In this document: in pieces, positions 10,519-21,382 of the stretch | How positions within the stretch are numbered: the stretch's first letter is position 1 | How the letters are laid out: each line of letters begins with the position of its first letter | Assembly (NCBI GenBank): GCA_000469685.2 | Contig: LS997567.1 | Span: 12,285,210-12,349,209, forward strand | Length of the DNA: 64,000 nucleotides | Reading direction: 5' to 3' | DNA from: Haemonchus contortus | Taxonomy: Eukaryota; Nematoda; Chromadorea; Rhabditida; Trichostrongylidae | Program-made: the position numbers and the translations under genes | The notes under the pieces: generated by a model | What the model was told of the DNA's origin: nothing | The model's input: the letters and a program-made list of their open reading frames with translations, nothing else | Databases searched by the model: none

Positions 10519-10624
10519 GATAATAATTACGCAGTGATCCCAAAGCCCACAAAAGGGACTGTACGGAAGAAGTTCTGCCTTCGTTCCTTCTTGTGGGCTC
10601 TAAGATCCCTGCGTAATTATTATC
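10519..10624. repeat. 34-base inverted repeat with 38-base loop
   Basis: The arms 10519-10552 and 10591-10624 match as reverse complements at 30 of 34 positions. Each includes 'gataataattacgcag' or its complement and 'cccacaa' or its complement. It lies at the start of the left pseudo-LTR and is not present in the right copy, where only one arm-like segment is seen (14222-14250). Confidence 0.75.
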
Positions 10625-10821
10625 CTGCGAGCATCAGTGGTTTCTCATTGTTCCCTTGTTGTTCACGGAATGAAGTGGGACGACAGCGCAGGTGGAACCG
10701 CAGAAGACTGGTTTTTTGGCTGTGATGTTTTTGTGCTCGAGTTTCTGAGAGTTGTCGCAACTGGCCTAGACACTTGGTCGGGTAAGCCACAGATCAGGAG
10801 CTCTGAACTACTTTCAGGTCC

Positions 10822-10853
10822 CTGAAGACGACGAGTTAGTCGAAACGTCGACC
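10822..10853 (+). ncRNA. Candidate hammerhead-like ribozyme core in PLE pseudo-LTR
   Basis: The segment has CTGAAGA, then GAC and GTC able to pair around the loop, then GAAACGTC. The arrangement CTGANGA - stem - GAAA is the core of hammerhead ribozymes, which have been reported in the pseudo-LTRs of Penelope-like elements. One extra base sits between CTGAAGA and the stem, so it is not a textbook core. Related motifs lie at 14450-14481, 40142-40171 (minus) and 41741-41770, with stem bases that differ but mostly still pair. Confidence 0.35.
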
Positions 10854-10905
10854 AAATGATCAGTTTCATCTCTGTCACAGACGTGACTAAAGGATAGAGC
10901 ATATT

Positions 10906-11900
10906 AAATGAAGAGCATTCCTTTATTTACTTTGTTTGTGTTAGAGTGTTCTTTGTTGTTTATTTAGTTTATTAATTCTATTCTGAAGATTTCCTGTCTT
11001 GTAAAATGTGGAAACAAGTGGCATGGGATGAAGAGAACAGTTTTTACGAGGAAAGCCAACCACCTATACGTGTCAATACAACCACCAATACCACCATACT
11101 GAAGACAATGATATCGACCTCTATATAAGATCTCTGTAGTATGGATAAAGATTCATTCGCCTCATTCGATTCATCTGCTCCACACGCTTCACCTGATCCT
11201 ATTTCTCAAGAATACGATACGACAATCTCAACAAACCTGTACAGCAAAGAATTGTGAAACATTACGCAACATGAATCGCTGCAGTTCTTCAACGATGCAA
11301 GTCGACCGCCGTCTTCCCAAGATTCATCACGAATACGAAAATAGGATCAATATGTGAAGATCACCTAGGATCGTAAACATCTACCGTAATATCTTAGGCG
11401 CTGCTATAAACCAAAAGCAGTACATATTGTATTCTAATTTACTGAAATGCAATGCGAAGGAAAAATCTTGTAGACGGCTTCTGTCAGAGCGTTGTTGGAA
11501 CGAGATTGAACGTGGTTCAAAGTCTATGACTCTATCCCATCTAGGGCAAAGGCAACACTATGTGCTAAGTACAACACTCTGAGGAGCGAGCAACACAGAA
11601 ATAGTTCCAGCATTAAAACTGGATTTCTTGCGAACCACCAGAACGAAGCAATGACCACTCAAGGAATAAACAATTGGCAGCGCATCTATATCAGAGGAAG
11701 CTGCGGAGCTCCTCGATCTTGGGTCATCATAACCAATTGCCCAAGGGATTGGAGCTTCCACGTATCGCTTGGCGGTAACAGGGCTTCACCGACAAAGAGA
11801 TCAGCCTAGAAGAAGAAGTGCAGTGGCAAAGAGCCTCGGCGTACTGGTTCAGAATCTGAGTATTCTTTGTTGACGCCTCTTGTTTTCTCACGTTCGTTCT
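10906..11900. other. Presumed 5' region of the PLE, no motif readable
   Basis: This lies between the left pseudo-LTR and the recognisable reverse transcriptase. A segment near 11228 ('aacaaacctgtac', 'gcaaagaattgtgaaa') recurs just after the right pseudo-LTR at about 14504, supporting membership of the same element. No coding motif is readable. Confidence 0.35.
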
Positions 11901-12189
11901 ATAGAGAGCCAGAACCTTCTCCCGTACAGGACGTTGAGTTTCTAGTACTTTCATCCGGATGTCTTCTAGTTTTTAGAAGACATATGCGTGAGAAGTCACG
12001 AGTGCACAGTGGGAAGGGTTGCGAGAGATACGGAGACGCGTAGCAAAAGGTGAAATCCGTCTTCAAGTAAGCGACAGGGGAGGAGAGTTCGGTCTTACCG
12101 CGTACCCTGGATTGGGACACCACGAAGCTCCACTTTAGTGATACTTCTATTCACAGTGGCTCTACGGAAAAGTCCCGCAATGTCGCAGG

Positions 12190-13735
12190 CTGAATGCGTT
12201 ATGAGTATCTATAGGAAAGATGGCAAAGTTGGATACAAGGCCGATGAAAAGATTGAAGTTGGATACTACCTCGTGTTCGGATCACTACAGCCTGCTCAAA
12301 ACTCACAAGTTGCCCAGCGGAGGTGATAGCTCAGTTAAAGCTAGCGATTACAAAATAAGACCCATCATCAGCTGTGTAGATGGATCGACAGACCGCATTT
12401 CGTGGTTCCCCAATAAAATTGTTGTCCGACTACCCCGATAGGTATTATACCTTCCTATCTGTCTATTCCAACCACACGAATTTCTTTGCCGCTTGCGCTT
12501 GTGTGGGTTTCATGAAAACTGCGTAATAGAGTGATAGTGATTTGAAGTAAACGAGCTTTATACGAACGTGGTCTACGACGAAGCTCCCCAAAAGGTTTCT
12601 AAAATGCTGGATGAGGATCAACGAGAAGTGGTGACGTTCGGATTGAGCAAGGTTCACATTATGACTCTTATTAGGGAATGTCTAAACTGCAATATTTTCA
12701 AGTGAAGCGGGCAGTACTCCTCCCACAACCGAGGACTTGCTATGGGTCGTCGGCTAGCACCGGTTCTAGCTATCTATTCATTAGCAGGAGGGATGGAAAG
12801 GCCAGTTATAACGCGCATACCAACTTTGTATTGCCGGTACATCGATGACCGGCGTAATTACACCACCAACACAGCACGAGATTGACGGGTTTTTCGACAT
12901 TCCAAACCGACAGCCACAGTACACCAGGTTCACAAGAGAAGTTTCGCATGATAGCTGGCTTCCTTATCTGAATACGCAGAAAAGATTTCAAGTGGAAGGT
13001 ATAATGTGAAGTGGTATCGGAAAAACAGCTCAAAAAAAATTTTACTCCTTGCAAAGTCTGCCCACCCTGAAGCCGTAAAATGTGCAGTTATTCGTAATAC
13101 GTACAAAACAGCTACAGGAGTTTGTACAGGCGAAGAGGAAGAGGAGGAGTAACGTAAGCTAGCATCTGGGATTGTAAACTTCAATGACCATAGACCAAAG
13201 CGAAGAAAGACGGACTCGGTAGCGTATTCGCTGATAAATTACGAGAATGTAGCGCATCTGCAACTTCCGTTCATATCAGACAAAATCAGCGCAGAACTAC
13301 GTGAGTGCATTGCACGAGCATATTTAGCTATTGACGTGGCCTTGTAAACGTACCAGCTGTCAATATTAAACGTCTCCTGATCCGCAACAGACTCTGTGAT
13401 CGTGGATGTACTACAAATAAGGGCGTTGTTTGTCCGTTAAGAAGGAATGGAGATCGCACACAGCATGGGACAGTATACCAACTTAAGTGTTCAGCCTGTG
13501 ACGAAATGAAATACATGTATATTGGTGAGTCATACGTGGAAGGGCATACACGTCAATGAACGTCTAGCAGGTAAAATGCGAGAAAGCCTATTTACGCCGC
13601 TCAGAAGGCATCGATTAGAAGGACATCGGGCGAATATTTTGATATCGAATGCAAAATACTAGCCTATGAGAATAAGATCGGTGCCAGAAATATATTGGAA
13701 GCGTTGTACATCCGCGAATAAGAAAAATTGGAATC
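12190..13735 (+). pseudogene. Penelope-like element reverse transcriptase and GIY-YIG nuclease
   Basis: Fragments on the plus strand follow a PLE open frame. At 12275-12440 there is LLKTHKLP, then KIRPIISCVDGSTDRIS, the early RT motifs in which a K.HK segment precedes RPI. At 12600-12790 follows the segment around the active site, with frameshifts; I could not read an intact YADD. At 12935-13110 there is SWLPYLNT, then a WYRK-like box and AVIRNTYKTATGVCTGEEEE in shifted frames. At 13365-13535 there is KRLLIRNRLCDRGCTT, a Cys-containing linker and YMYIGES (GIY-YIG). At 13640-13720 there is FDIECKILAYENK. At least six frame changes or stops occur. The copy sits between two direct repeats (10505-10905 and 14180-14510), so the whole is a PLE unit of about 4 kb. 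Confidence 0.65.
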
Positions 13736-13739
13736 CTAG

Positions 13740-14179
13740 CATGAAATTTATAAAACAACGTACTATAAGAAAACTTAAGTACATTCAATCGTAAAATGAT
13801 AAATATAAAGGAAATCACTCACCTTTGTGTGCAGGCCAACTGAATAAACATAAAATTTCAGCGAAATATCAGTTAGAGAATAAATAGTTCCAAGTAGTCT
13901 AAATCAGCTGTCTGGGTGTTTTGTGTGCAATTGCACACATTGCGTCACATTCGTATACTCGCGCAAAAATTCACTTAACCGCCGTTTTTCCATTATGAAA
14001 CTCGTCCAGCCACTTTTTTTTCTCTTTTTTCGACCGTTTATATTTCTTTTTTTCGCTGTTTTTAGCGTTTCATGCTTTACCATTGTCCTAATGTAGGCCT
14101 TACCTATCTGTGAAATACCGGATACCCCTAAATTATCGTGAACTGTGCCTTTAATCCTAAACTAAACAACCGAAATGAG
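13740..14179. other. PLE 3' untranslated region, A+T-rich
   Basis: Follows the GIY-YIG segment and precedes the right pseudo-LTR. It contains T-rich tracts at 14008-14070. No gene is visible. Confidence 0.4.
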
Positions 14180-14510
14180 TGGATTGTCATGATTAGTGAA
14201 CTTCTGCCGCTCTTTCCCTTTTGTGGGTTTGAAACCACTGCGCAATTCTTATCTCACGACCATCAGTGGTATCTTATTGTTCCCCTGTTGTTCACGGAAT
14301 AGAGTGGGACAACATCGCTGGCGGGACCGCAGAAGGTTGGTTCCTGGCTGGGATGTTTCGGTGTTCGAGTTTCTGGCAACTGGCCTAGCGCGTTTGGGCG
14401 CTTGTTCGGGTAAGCCACATATCAGGGGTTCCGAACTACTTTCAGATCCCTGAAGACGATGAGTTAGTCGGAACGTCGACCACATAAACGATTCCATCAT
14501 AACAAACCTG
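14180..14510 (+). repeat. PLE pseudo-LTR, right copy
   Basis: Direct partner of 10505-10905 (see that entry). It is shorter at its 5' side and carries its own CTGAAGA...GTCGGAACGTC motif at 14450-14481, in which the conserved GAAA is mutated to GGAA. Right after it, 'aacaaacctgtac' repeats sequence seen near 11228. Confidence 0.65.
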
Positions 14511-14559
14511 TACGGCAAAGAATTGTGAAATATATGAAGCTCACTAGATAGAGATAGAT

Positions 14560-14890
14560 AGCTCACTTGTAAAAAATCAAGGGCTGCTCTCAATCGCTTC
14601 TATAATGCCTGCTATTCCCACGGACAGGAATTGCAACAGCATCCTTCCATAGCATGGATTGCAATTTTATGAGCGGCCGTATGGCCTTTGAAAGCACAGA
14701 AAAAATGTATTTAGCATTATATACCTGCCTAACAGCTGAAGCAGTCCATCTTGTAGTTGCGGAGAAAATGACAACGAGCGCATTTTCGAACGGTTGTGTG
14801 CGATTTTTTCAAGAAAGAAGTATTCTTAAACTGATACTGATACGCACCGGTTGCAGAACTAGTTTTACGCAAGTGAGCAAATAATAGCCA
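14560..14890 (+). pseudogene. BEL/Pao integrase fragment
   Basis: The plus frame contains MPAIPTDR and then MYLALYTCLTAEAVHLVVAE and FSNGCVRFF. This is the integrase core of BEL/Pao elements around 'yialFTClttRaiHLe.v..l.t..fl....rF..RrG.P..i.sDNGT'. The usual second Asp in SDNGT is lost (here a diverged RTGCRTSF). It is truncated upstream and ends at a stop at 14882-14884. The tract up to 15500 may be the rest of the same element. Confidence 0.6.
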
Positions 14891-16050
14891 GGATGGTCGA
14901 GAACGACGAAATGCCAGAAAATTCTCTGATGTCTATTGCGCAACTAGATTTATTAGATGAATATCAATCCGCAGGTCTGGATGTGAGGCGTTTGTTAAGT
15001 ACTTGCGAAAAAGGCACTGATTCCAACAGCAGGACGTAAAATTTCGAGTTCCACTGGGACGTCTACAGCAATGGCAGGAATAGAGACGATTCTGGGCATG
15101 AGATCTCCAAAAAACTCAGTTTGGACGACGTCACGGCAATTCCTCTACTTCCAGGCAATTCCTCTACTTCCAATAGATTTAAACGTGTTTCAAAATTTCC
15201 ATTCCAAAAGAAAGTGCTTTTGAAAACATTCGAAGGCCGTTGAACAGTCTCGAGATCTGCAGTTTATCCGAGAAATCAGTACTGGCGAAGAAATGATGAA
15301 AGCAACTGGTGGAAAACAGACCACAGAATACAAAAACAGTGAACCGCCACAAATGGTCTCTCAGAAAACTAGAAAATTTTTTTCCACAGCATCAGAAACG
15401 CGTGCTTATGAGCTTTCCCAAAACATGGATGGCGATTAAGATCAGACAACCGGCGCGATCTCCACGTCTTTATCTTTGACATTTCACACAGCATTGTGCA
15501 CAATGATGAGCCCAGTCATTGCTATCAATACATCAACTATCATGTCTTGCTCGAATAAAGTAGAATGCCGCCAATAAGAAGCTCGAGTTATGCTCGATAA
15601 CGCCGATTAATGGACAATGCATTGCGCTATAACAAATGTTTCCTACCCATATCACAAATTGAAAAAAAGAGCTAGAGCTCGCCTTCGCACTCCCAACAGT
15701 AATGGGGTACAAGAACAACAATGGCTCTGCGATAGACCGGCCCAACAGTAATGGGGTACAAGAACAACAATGGCTCTGCGATAGACCGGAGTTCTGCGAG
15801 CATCAATATTTTCTTTCAGGGAGTTGGTTAGAAAACCTTACCTCTGGAGCCATCGCGTCTCCAGCTGTGCTGAGCTATGTTATAATAGCTGCAGTCATGA
15901 GTGCAATACGGATTGCAGTTAACATCTAATTGATTGAATCCCCGTAGATAAGCGGCTAAACCACAAACGGGCAAGAAATTCCAACAGCGTCTGTGTGCGA
16001 TTCTGCGTTGTCCCCTTTTCCTGTATGCTACTCGCATTGTATTATAATAT
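14891..16050 (+). pseudogene. Possible BEL/Pao env-like remnant
   Basis: Between about 15500 and 15790 a plus frame reads a Cys-containing segment with SPVIAINTSTIMSCS and a conserved-looking WTMHCAI. In another frame at 15830-15930 a hydrophobic stretch AVLSYVIIAAVMSAIRIAV, long enough for a membrane span, ends at a stop. Some nematode BEL/Pao elements carry an envelope-like gene after pol, and the position after integrase fits that. The similarity is weak and frames are broken, so this is a suggestion only. Confidence 0.25.
15692..15789. repeat. Perfect tandem duplication, 49-base unit
   Basis: The unit 15692-15740 is repeated without change at 15741-15789. Identity suggests a recent duplication compared with the decayed elements around it. 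Confidence 0.95.
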
Positions 16051-17379
16051 GTCTCATGTCACCACAGGCGCATGTCAACACGATTTCATCCGGCACTCAG
16101 CTGAATGAGAAAAATCAATCCCATCTACATAGAATACAACTAACAGAGAACTTTTACTCAATAGGCCTCAGTCGGAGCTATGTATGGAAATTCTTCACGA
16201 TAATAGATCCTGGGACGTCTAGGTTCACAGAGAAGTCCATAGACTCCGAATGCTCAGAAGCCACGGAATTTTTCACAAGATCTCCCAAGCTATCAACTTT
16301 CCATGATAAATGTTGTAGCACAGCAGGGTCCTAGAAGAACAACAAGTGTGAAATGATCAAGCAGATTAACACAGTTTATCAACTGAGACCCGCTTCTGAG
16401 TATCCCCGCTACACCCGTTGTATTGATGGTTGCATAAAAATTTTTTGCGGATGTTGTCTACCTCTTCCTAGCTGCTGACTTTATAAAATCGCTCAGGCCA
16501 GTACCAGATCGGGTGTTTGAGGTCGTACATTGTCCTTACTGGACTACTACGGTCATCTTTACGACATATTCGGTCAATAACATTGATAACTTAAATAGTA
16601 TAGTCATTTCAGTTCAGAGACCATTATATTCACTAGAGTATGAACACTTTGCAATTGCAAAAGATAAACCATCTCTTTTGCATCTTAGTTTCCAAGTTGC
16701 AGTTGTATTTACCATACCTACTCAAGCAGTGCGAGAGTTCTCTGCTCATTCCAAAAGAATTCAGCGCGATTGTGGGGATTCCTGACGTGATTGCTACTAT
16801 CCGGGAAGCTCTTTTCAAAACCTTTGTGACAATCCACAAAGCATCTTACCTCTACAAAAATCTAACGCAATTGTAAACATTCGTGAAGGAAATATCGGTA
16901 CTACGTCCATCGAGGAGGAGCCGATTAGTCAAAGATGCTACAAGATATGGTAGCAAAATTTATCGTTCACCAAAAGAGCGACTTTAAAATATCACACCTC
17001 ACAGGGTGCTATGACTGCACATTGGATGCTCATTTTACAGCAAACTAAGTCACCAGTGAAAGCTAGGCAAAGGTAACTTGATAAGCTCAAAAATTCTCGT
17101 CAATTGCGCGCCTTTAGGAAAAGAAAATGAAGTCCTTCTCAATTTCACCCATCCCATCGTGAATGAACACTGCAGTGCTCACTGCTCCGATAGAGCCAGT
17201 TAGATAATGAGTCACTGACTAACTGATTGACGGACTTAACTGTGCTCGGCACAGCACTTAGCTTTGCCACTTTCACTTTCTTGGGTGACCCTTTTGTTTG
17301 TGTCAACATCCTATCGTTTGCTAAGACAATTGTTTGCACTGTTGTCAAAGAGATGTGAAGTTAATTGCACGACTGCATT
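16051..17379. other. No gene recognised
   Basis: Short frames occur (16513-16785, 16640-16876 plus; 17348-17145 minus) without recognised domains. The sequence may belong to the decayed BEL/Pao element upstream, but I cannot show it. Confidence 0.3.
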
Positions 17380-17394
17380 AAGTGTCTGATATCT

Positions 17395-17622
17395 AGAGAT
17401 CCTGGAGTTCCTGGAGTGGGAGTAACTCCAGGAAGGCCGCCAACAAGATGGTCAGACTTCTTCACGAAAGCTCTGAACGAAAGGAATGTTGAACCTCGTG
17501 TCCCTGAAGCGAGAACGATTCACTGGACCACTCTGGCTCGTGACAGGGACGAATGGAGACGTTACTGGCGCCCGCTCGAGGAAGTCGATGATCAACGGGA
17601 CGACAGGTGATACAGGTGATCT
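17395..17622 (+). pseudogene. RTE LINE 3' end
   Basis: The frame reads [20 protein letters not shown], then [19 protein letters not shown] and [17 protein letters not shown] followed by a stop and 'caggtgatacaggtgat'. This is the conserved C-terminus and short-repeat tail of strongylid RTE elements, also seen at 33100-33262. Only the last 200 bases are present, as expected from 5' truncation during insertion. A short direct repeat, 'tctagagatcc', at 17391-17401 and 17620-17630 could be the target-site duplication. Confidence 0.8.
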
Positions 17623-17859
17623 AGAGATCCAACTAGCTTAACGGCAGTTGCTTAGCTGTCAATTCAGCGTGAGGTTACTAACTCTTTTTCATTATCGATC
17701 GATATTTCATCCTTTTGATCTTAAAAGTACACACTTACGTATAGTCTCAATATCAATTATGAGCATGTATAAATCAGCAACTAATCACTATCCTATAGTG
17801 TTATGGCTGCAGTATTCTCCAAACACACATTTTAACAGCGCATCGTCAACATGTCGTTC
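17623..17859. other. Short tract without recognised feature
   Basis: Joins the RTE tail to the gag fragment; no motif seen. Confidence 0.3.
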
Positions 17860-18190
17860 GTCTCTGTTATACAGGAAGTCATCGCCGTCCTTGATCGCTG
17901 CGACATAGCGACGCTGCTGCACAACATCCTGCGACGACTCCAAGCCATCGATAAAACACACTACAGACTCGGAGCCATAGAAACTGTGTGACAGACGATC
18001 GTAAAGCGCACCACTCCAAAATTGGCGTGCAGTTTTTGCTTTGTGGATGAAAATCGCGACTTCTACCACACCAACAGGTGCAGCAGAGACCTATCACGTC
18101 TCAGATACTGCTCTGGCCGAAACACCTAGGACGGCTGTGAGGAGAAATGCAGCAGTTGTGGTCTCAAACACAACTTGTTGCTCTATCACA
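17860..18190 (+). pseudogene. BEL/Pao gag fragment with zinc-finger region
   Basis: The plus frame reads AVLDRCDIATLLHNILRR, then ACSFCFVDENRDFYHTNRC, then YCSGRNT, EEKCSSCGLKHNLLL. The Cys-x2-Cys...His-x4-Cys pattern followed by a second Cys-rich knuckle and the final 'C..C...HN.LL' is the C-terminus of BEL/Pao gag proteins. Stops occur at about 17990 and 18127. It could belong to the same element as the integrase fragment at 14.6 kb, rearranged, or to another copy. Confidence 0.55.
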
Positions 18191-18689
18191 AACGCAGGCA
18201 AACCAGCAGCCCCATGAGCGGCATCGCTGTTGGGACTGCATCTCTTCAAGCAGTCTACACTATTTCACAAGCAGTCCTCATTGAGCAGCCATACTATTTA
18301 AACAAACAGCCACCACTGTAGAGTCATTATAATTTCAACTAACAGTCACTATTCATACATTATACAACTACGCCTCGCCGGAGTATCATCGACTGCGCAG
18401 AGCAGGTAATGATGTTCTCGACTCCTTATCTGGCGGGGGCGGACCACTCTGAAGGACGCTCTCTGCTTCCCACATATGCCTTTTTCTTTCCATAAGTGAT
18501 GTAGTCTTTGTCAGGAGTAGCTCTATTATTCTCTCGCCTTCTACTACAAATCCACTGAACCACCGCAACGTGATAACGAAGGGGTTCAACACACCCCTGA
18601 AACTTTAATTCCCGCAACGCTGACTTTTTGCAAGGCATTTTTGAGGTTATATGACTTCTAGTTCAGGCTAACGCATGTTTTTATTTCCA
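18191..18689. other. No gene recognised
   Basis: Minus-strand open frames at 18592-18386 and 18638-18426 overlap in different frames and have no recognised domain. A loose repetition of 'aagcagtc' or 'acagccac' occurs at 18245-18320. Confidence 0.3.
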
Positions 18690-19400
18690 AGGTCGGCCAG
18701 AGGCCGCATGAGACATCCATGGGGTTTAAGTCGGAGCTCGTAAGTGAACAGTGATCAATTGTTATGAAGTCGTGGAACTCCGCCTACAAAAACCTAAACA
18801 ACGATTTCTTACCTGCGGCCAGAGGCTCTACCTTGACAATATGTTCGGTTCAAATGGCGAAGATTCTTTTGTGCACGGCAAGATCGAGCAGTTTCTCGTC
18901 TCGAGGTTGAATAAAGATCACAGAAGAAAGCGGGTAACCCTCGCGCTGTATCATCTCCTTTTCGTTCAGTTTCGGATAAATCCTGTGATATCTTTTTGTT
19001 GGTGAACAGGAATTCCTTATGGTGAATCCTTTTGAAGCGGTATAGCAGCTGATTCGAGCGGTTGCTTCTCTTCGATTCAGCCTGTTCACTCGAAATTAGA
19101 TAGGCCTCGTGGTGTAGGTGAATTTTTACAGTTTGGCGCAGGAAACTTCTTGAAAATCCACTCTTTTCGCCATTATGCGCGCAGTGTGAACTACGCTGCC
19201 ATGCAGTCCTTTGCTATGTTTTACAAACACTCCTCCTGAACGTAATCGTAAGCCTCTTATGTCCACCCCTCCTATCTGCTGTTGTTCCCAACTTCTGAAA
19301 GCATCTGGTGGTTAAACACGTGAGGCCCCTTGTTACATTGAATCGTTTGATGATGTTTCGTACCAAAACTGCAGTAAAGAAGAATGATGATTTATTCACG
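18690..19400 (-). pseudogene. maT/mariner-type transposase relic
   Basis: On the minus strand, N to C: HTH-region residues (GTTADRRGGHKRLT, then KSGFSRSFLRQTVKIHLHH), a linker ending REGYPLSSVIF, the first catalytic region RDEKLLDLAVHKR and the third catalytic region SSDLNPMDVSCGLW (typically SPDLNPMDYSVW). Order and content match the transposase at 62253-63314, with a deletion removing the second Asp (QQD) region. It is dead. Terminal repeats were not located. Confidence 0.55.
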
Positions 19401-19916
19401 AGGTAGTGATGTTTCCATTATTTTTGATATCTGCCAAAATTCCAGTATCACTAACATGAATATATATAATCTGTAATCTGTGAAATGCCAGAACCCAATA
19501 GAAAACTGAACACTCAGAAAAAATTGGTATGAGCGCCTGCGCGCGCTGTCATCATAGTTTTGGTCCAGCGTACCATTGCAGAAGATTGAAGGTATAAACC
19601 AGAAGACTCTACTAATGACTCCTGCTCAACGATTTATTTCACTTCCCGCCACCTGAGTTCGCGCCACGTAGCCTCGTCACAAGCCGCGGAGAGGAAACTC
19701 GGAAACTAGAGATAATCGAGAGGAAACTACAGTGAAGTAGACTTATGAGTGGTAAAAATTGATGGAACAAAATTTTCTTTATATACAGCTGCGACTGGAG
19801 AAGTGATCACGGTTTGCTCGACGCTGCTGCTACCCTTAGGTTATCCTTATTACATGAATATTCAACGCGGTGTCTGTGGACATGCCTGATTTGCAAGACT
19901 CTTATGGCATTCTATA

Positions 19917-21250
19917 CAGTGCGTTTCGTAAACATAAGATCACCCTCAATTTTGGTGTTTATCGTTGGGTCTCGCTTGTTCTAGCCCAATATCGAATAGC
20001 CCACATGGCACACTCAAAACATGGTTTCGAAAGATCTCGCCGGAGATTTCATTCCAAGGTTCAACTATTGCCTGCTTGAGCTCTTCTATTCTCGGTTGTT
20101 TGCATAAATTTTTTCTATAATGATGCTTCACAGATCTCCATCGGGTCCAGAGCGGGGCTGCAAGTTGGCCATGTCAGAACTTCGGAATTTTGAGAAAGGA
20201 GCCAGTCTTTCTTGGAATGGTCAACGTGGATTGCAGCACTGTCCTATTGAAAAACGTAGTAGGATCACGTAGCCGGCTCAGGAGTGGCGCTGGGTGCCAT
20301 TGTAAGACTTCCTGAATGTCCTTGGAGTCCATTTTGGAGGTCACGAGAGCAAGCTCCAGCTTGACCTCCTTGCACAAGGCACCCCGTACCATGACACTTC
20401 CTCCTCCAAAATTGCGACGACTAGAGTTGATCGACTCTTCCCGTAAGTGATACCAGTAGTAGTAGTGACCATCAGGGCCTTCCAATTTAACTTTCTTTTC
20501 ATCGAAAAATACGACCTGAATGAGAATATTGGCCTGTACGGCTAATCGGTAATAAAGACTGATTTTCGTCCAATCTCATCGTGCCTTCCTGTGGTGGTTT
20601 TTAAGTCTCGGAGCCCCCTTCATTGTTGCCCTAACAATGCTGATGCTCTTTTTCACGGCTCTCCACTCAGTAGTTTCGAACCGAGAGACCCAACTGCGAT
20701 CAAGCTCGGTTCAACGGCAAAGTTTTCTCCGGAATAGTTCTTACAATAGTATTCTCCTCTCGTCGTTCGCGGTCGGCTGGTGCGGGCGTCCTGTCCTCGT
20801 GCGGGCTCGGTAGTCTTCAAATATTTTTGACCGGAGCTGAGCGTTCTCACGGTTCCCTTCCTAATTGCCCTCGTACTGAACCCTGTATCACGGAAATTTT
20901 GATTTTGTGATTTCCCTTCAGAGGAAAGATGACTCCCGCGAGGCAAAGTGCACATTGTCTCCAAATATATTTCCGACACTTTCTCTCATACACAGCTCCC
21001 TCCAGGTGCGAGTTTCGGGTCCCAAGATTTCGAAATCTTCGTGCTGTCGGGGTTGATCCTATACTTATGAAACGGCAAAAAAATTGAAAATAATCAGTAT
21101 AAATGGTAAATCTAGAAGCTAGTCCAACCAAAGCACGCATATGGGGTACTGAAGGTGATGGATCTAGAGGTATTGCCAGAAAGATATTACCTGGCTGCTT
21201 ATCGTGAAAATACCGAGATCGAGGGTGATTTATACTTGTGAAACGAGCTG
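19917..21250 (-). mobile_element. Tc1-like DD34E transposon with both terminal inverted repeats
   Basis: TA at 19915-19916 is followed by CAGTGCGTTTCGTAAACATA; at the other end the reverse complement reads CAGCTCGTTTCACAAGTATA and is flanked by TA at 21251-21252. Similarity of the ends continues for about 45 bases. The minus strand encodes a decayed Tc1 transposase: an HTH with FRDTGFSTRAIRKGT near 20890, FDEKK with GPDGHYYYWYHLREE and NFGGGSVMV around 20500-20400, DSAAIHVDHSKKDW near 20235 and SPALDPMEI near 20150. The spacing from the second Asp to the Glu is 34 residues (DD34E). The C-terminus RIEELKQAIVEPWNEI is in a different frame. Several frameshifts and stops make it non-autonomous. 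Confidence 0.85.
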
Positions 21251-21313
21251 TACTCCCCGAAGAAGCGCCTGTAATGGTCACAAAAAGTGAAGGACTGGTG
21301 GGACACAGGATGA

Positions 21314-21368
<55 letters not shown>

Positions 21369-21382
21369 ATTATTATTATTTT
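21314..21382. repeat. (ATT)n microsatellite
   Basis: About 23 ATT units with one interruption (taatta near 21361). Confidence 0.98.

Larger units (their letters stand above)
10505..10905 (+). repeat. PLE pseudo-LTR, left copy
   Basis: Matches 14180-14510 in the same orientation with many shared blocks: 'catcagtggt', 'gttcacggaat', 'gtgggacaaca'-like, 'ggaccgcagaaggtt'-like, 'gtgttcgagtttctg'-like, 'gggtaagccaca', 'gaactactttcag' and 'ccctgaagacga'. It ends in a conserved structured motif (10822-10853, see the separate entry). Direct repeats of this kind flank Penelope-like elements as pseudo-LTRs, and the PLE reverse transcriptase lies between the two copies. Confidence 0.65.
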
